Positions 62,254-64,000 of a stretch of DNA of 64,000 nucleotides are shown piece after piece. How positions within the stretch are numbered: the stretch's first letter is position 1; each line of letters opens with the position of its first letter. A model generated the notes under the pieces. The model was not told where the DNA came from. It searched no databases and saw only the letters and a list, made by a program, of their open reading frames with translations. Both the position numbers and the translations under genes were made by a program. Source of the DNA: Paralvinella palmiformis (Eukaryota; Annelida; Polychaeta; Terebellida; Alvinellidae); NCBI GenBank assembly GCA_025642065.1, contig JAODUP010001050.1, positions 56,224 through 120,223 on the forward strand, given 5' to 3'.

Positions 62254-63503
62254 ATGAACTCATCGGAATTCAGAAAACACGGAAAGGAGATGGTGGACTA
62301 TATAGCGGATTATATGGAAAACATCGTCACACGGACAGTATTTCCCGAAGTACAGCCGGGATATCTGCGAGAAATGTTGCCAAACACTGCGCCAAGAAAG
62401 GGGGAAACATGGGAGAACATCATGAGAGATGTCAATAACGCTATTATGCCCGGTGTAAGTAATAAATTCATATTATTTCTTTAAATTTGGAAGTCAAAGT
62501 ATCCACATGATACGATAAATATAATTCTCAATGTACATATTCTGTATTTTGAAGACGGATCTAGTTTTTTGACAATATAAGCCACATATTTCCTCTCCTA
62601 GTGCGAGTTTCATATTCGGTATTGTAAGCGTTACACCCAGTATGTGGAATTATTTCTGCTTTAATCGAAAATCAGATTAACTGTCGAGTAACGTAAAATA
62701 TATACGATGACGTTTGTGTTACTTGAGTTTGCTATTTTGTTTTGAAAAGGGTGGATGTATTTGTGACGTTATAACGGTTTATCATGGAAATAAAGTATCA
62801 TCCTGCACCTATATTTAACCACTTTATAAACTTAGTGTGTTTATTCAAGAAACAGGCGCCCTTCTATTGGATTCCACATATATATTATAAATTAAACTTT
62901 TTTTGTTAATGGCATTATTATTTGAAAGATGTATTCCTTCAATGCGTAAGGTCGTGTTTTAAGTAACACAATTAGAAACATTTCATACAAAACGATAAAT
63001 GTCGTAAAATGCATTCTTCTGCAGATAACTCATTGGCAACATCCACGATTTCACGCCTATTTCCCGACTGGTAATTCCTATCCATCGATATTGGGAGATA
63101 TGCTCTCAGATGCCATAGGTTGTGTTGGATTTTCTTGGGTAAGGATTTCAAGAAAATATTTCAATATACAACTGGTTTCATTAAGAAAATGCACGTATTC
63201 GATTCAGGATATATTCGCAAATACACTTTCAATTATTAAATTAATATTTAGTTTAAATCATCTTTATCTTCCAGGCTGCTAGCCCTGCATGCACAGAATT
63301 GGCAATTCTCGTCATGGACTGGTTAGGTAAGTCTGGTGTAGAAAATGTCGAATGGGTGCATCATGATCAATCGATTTAAAAGTTTGTGAATTTAGCAGGC
63401 TAATTATCGGTTTTATCCCAATCTTTACCCGATGCCAGCCAAGATGATAGGACTGCCACCTGTATTTCTCCACGAGAATGGTATCGGTGGAGGCGTCATT
63501 CAG
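62254..63503 (+). CDS. HDC: HDC-like group II PLP decarboxylase, copy D (exons 1-4, continues beyond window)
   Basis: Exons: 62254-62454, 63025-63138, 63275-63326, 63439-63503; all lengths, phases and GT-AG ends equal those of copies A and C. Exon 1 is almost identical to copy C ([20 protein letters not shown]), and so are the 130 bases of 5' flank, which begin abruptly at 62119. Exons 3 and 4 keep the ancestral AASPACTEL and KMIGLPPVFLHENG as in copy A. Exon 2 has [12 protein letters not shown], so the segment that copy B has inverted is normal. No lesion is visible in the four exons. The PLP lysine and specificity residue lie beyond the window. 63504-64000 is intron 4, ending in a CT microsatellite. 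Confidence 0.8.
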
Positions 63504-64000
63504 GTACTTCGATGATAAATTAATCCGCAGATTCGTGTAACAGTGTCGCAATTTAATATATAACGTCACATTGCATTGGAATATATTTAGCATCCATCTT
63601 GCTGTCTCTGTCTATTTATTTATATTAATCTTAAGATTTAGCTGGCTCCAGATGGTTTTCAAATTTGCGATAAATAAATATTTACCTATGGGAAATTCCT
63701 TAAATAATGAATCCTATTAGCAGTTTTTAATTACTAAACTTACTGAAGATCAAATCACAAAGCCACTGATAGTCGTGAGGACGGTGGAGATTCATTCATA
63801 TTTGTCTGAAAAATGGGGGCCATACCGTCAAAATATTTTAGAATTGCTCAAATTACAAACAAATTTGTTCTTCTTTGGACAGAAGATCTTCATCTATCTA
63901 TCTATTTATATATCTACTTACCTATTGGTCTATTAATCTGAGAAGGACAATAGACTCTCTCTCTCTCTCTCTTTTTGTGTCTGTTTGTCTGTCTGTATTT

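Overview
The window is eukaryotic, intron-rich, AT-rich animal DNA, crowded with microsatellites, LINEs, SINEs and DNA-transposon debris. The repeat types (CR1-like and I-type LINEs with simple-sequence tails, tRNA-derived SINEs, pogo/Tigger and hAT pieces) and the decarboxylase family suggest a marine invertebrate, most likely a mollusc. That placement is inference; nothing in the window fixes the species.

The main content is a local cluster of group II PLP-dependent amino-acid decarboxylase genes, closest in motifs to histidine decarboxylase (HDC) and next to aromatic-L-amino-acid (DOPA) decarboxylase. Four copies have traceable exons. Copy A (+, 16815-24742) has 14 exons and an open frame of 615 codons. 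Copy B (-, 39997-32927) is the same gene inverted and broken. Copy C (+, 50139-57025) has 14 exons and an open frame of 597 aa. Copy D (+, from 62254) shows exons 1-4 and runs off the window. Two further relics lie at 29.9-30.5 kb (-) and 48.4-48.7 kb (+). All exon boundaries and phases agree between copies. Flanks are also shared: A about 11.6-26.5 kb, B about 43.1-32.1 kb inverted, C about 48.7-58.3 kb. The cluster therefore arose by segmental duplication, with A and B tail to tail and C and D in tandem.

Layout. 1-5.5 kb: repeats, one pseudogene of an uncharacterised multicopy invertebrate family, SINE and LINE tails. 5.5-9.8 kb: two GC/CpG-rich non-coding blocks and a large inverted repeat. 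10.1-16.5 kb: 5' flank of copy A, split by a decayed CR1-like LINE. 16.8-24.7 kb: copy A, with a hAT transposase remnant in intron 11. 27.3-27.6 kb: terminal exon of a PDZ-domain gene (-). 28.9-32.0 kb: duplicated flank, LINE tail, decarboxylase relic and a Gypsy fragment fused to it. 32.1-43.1 kb: copy B with a SINE, a Tigger-like insertion and a second CR1-like LINE. 44.2-48.2 kb: decayed I-type LINE. 48.4-58.3 kb: mosaic relic and copy C. 59.5-62.1 kb: inverted 51-bp minisatellites, a SINE and a decayed copy of the PDZ exon. 62.1 kb to end: copy D.

The functional interest is divergence between copies. A keeps the HDC-type serine in the PLS-RRF motif; B and C carry glycine there, as DOPA decarboxylase does. 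C also has several changes at conserved active-site-region residues in a still open frame. B carries a 21-bp micro-inversion inside exon 2 and a 198-bp in-exon duplication. No homology search could be run; family calls rest on motifs read from the sequence.
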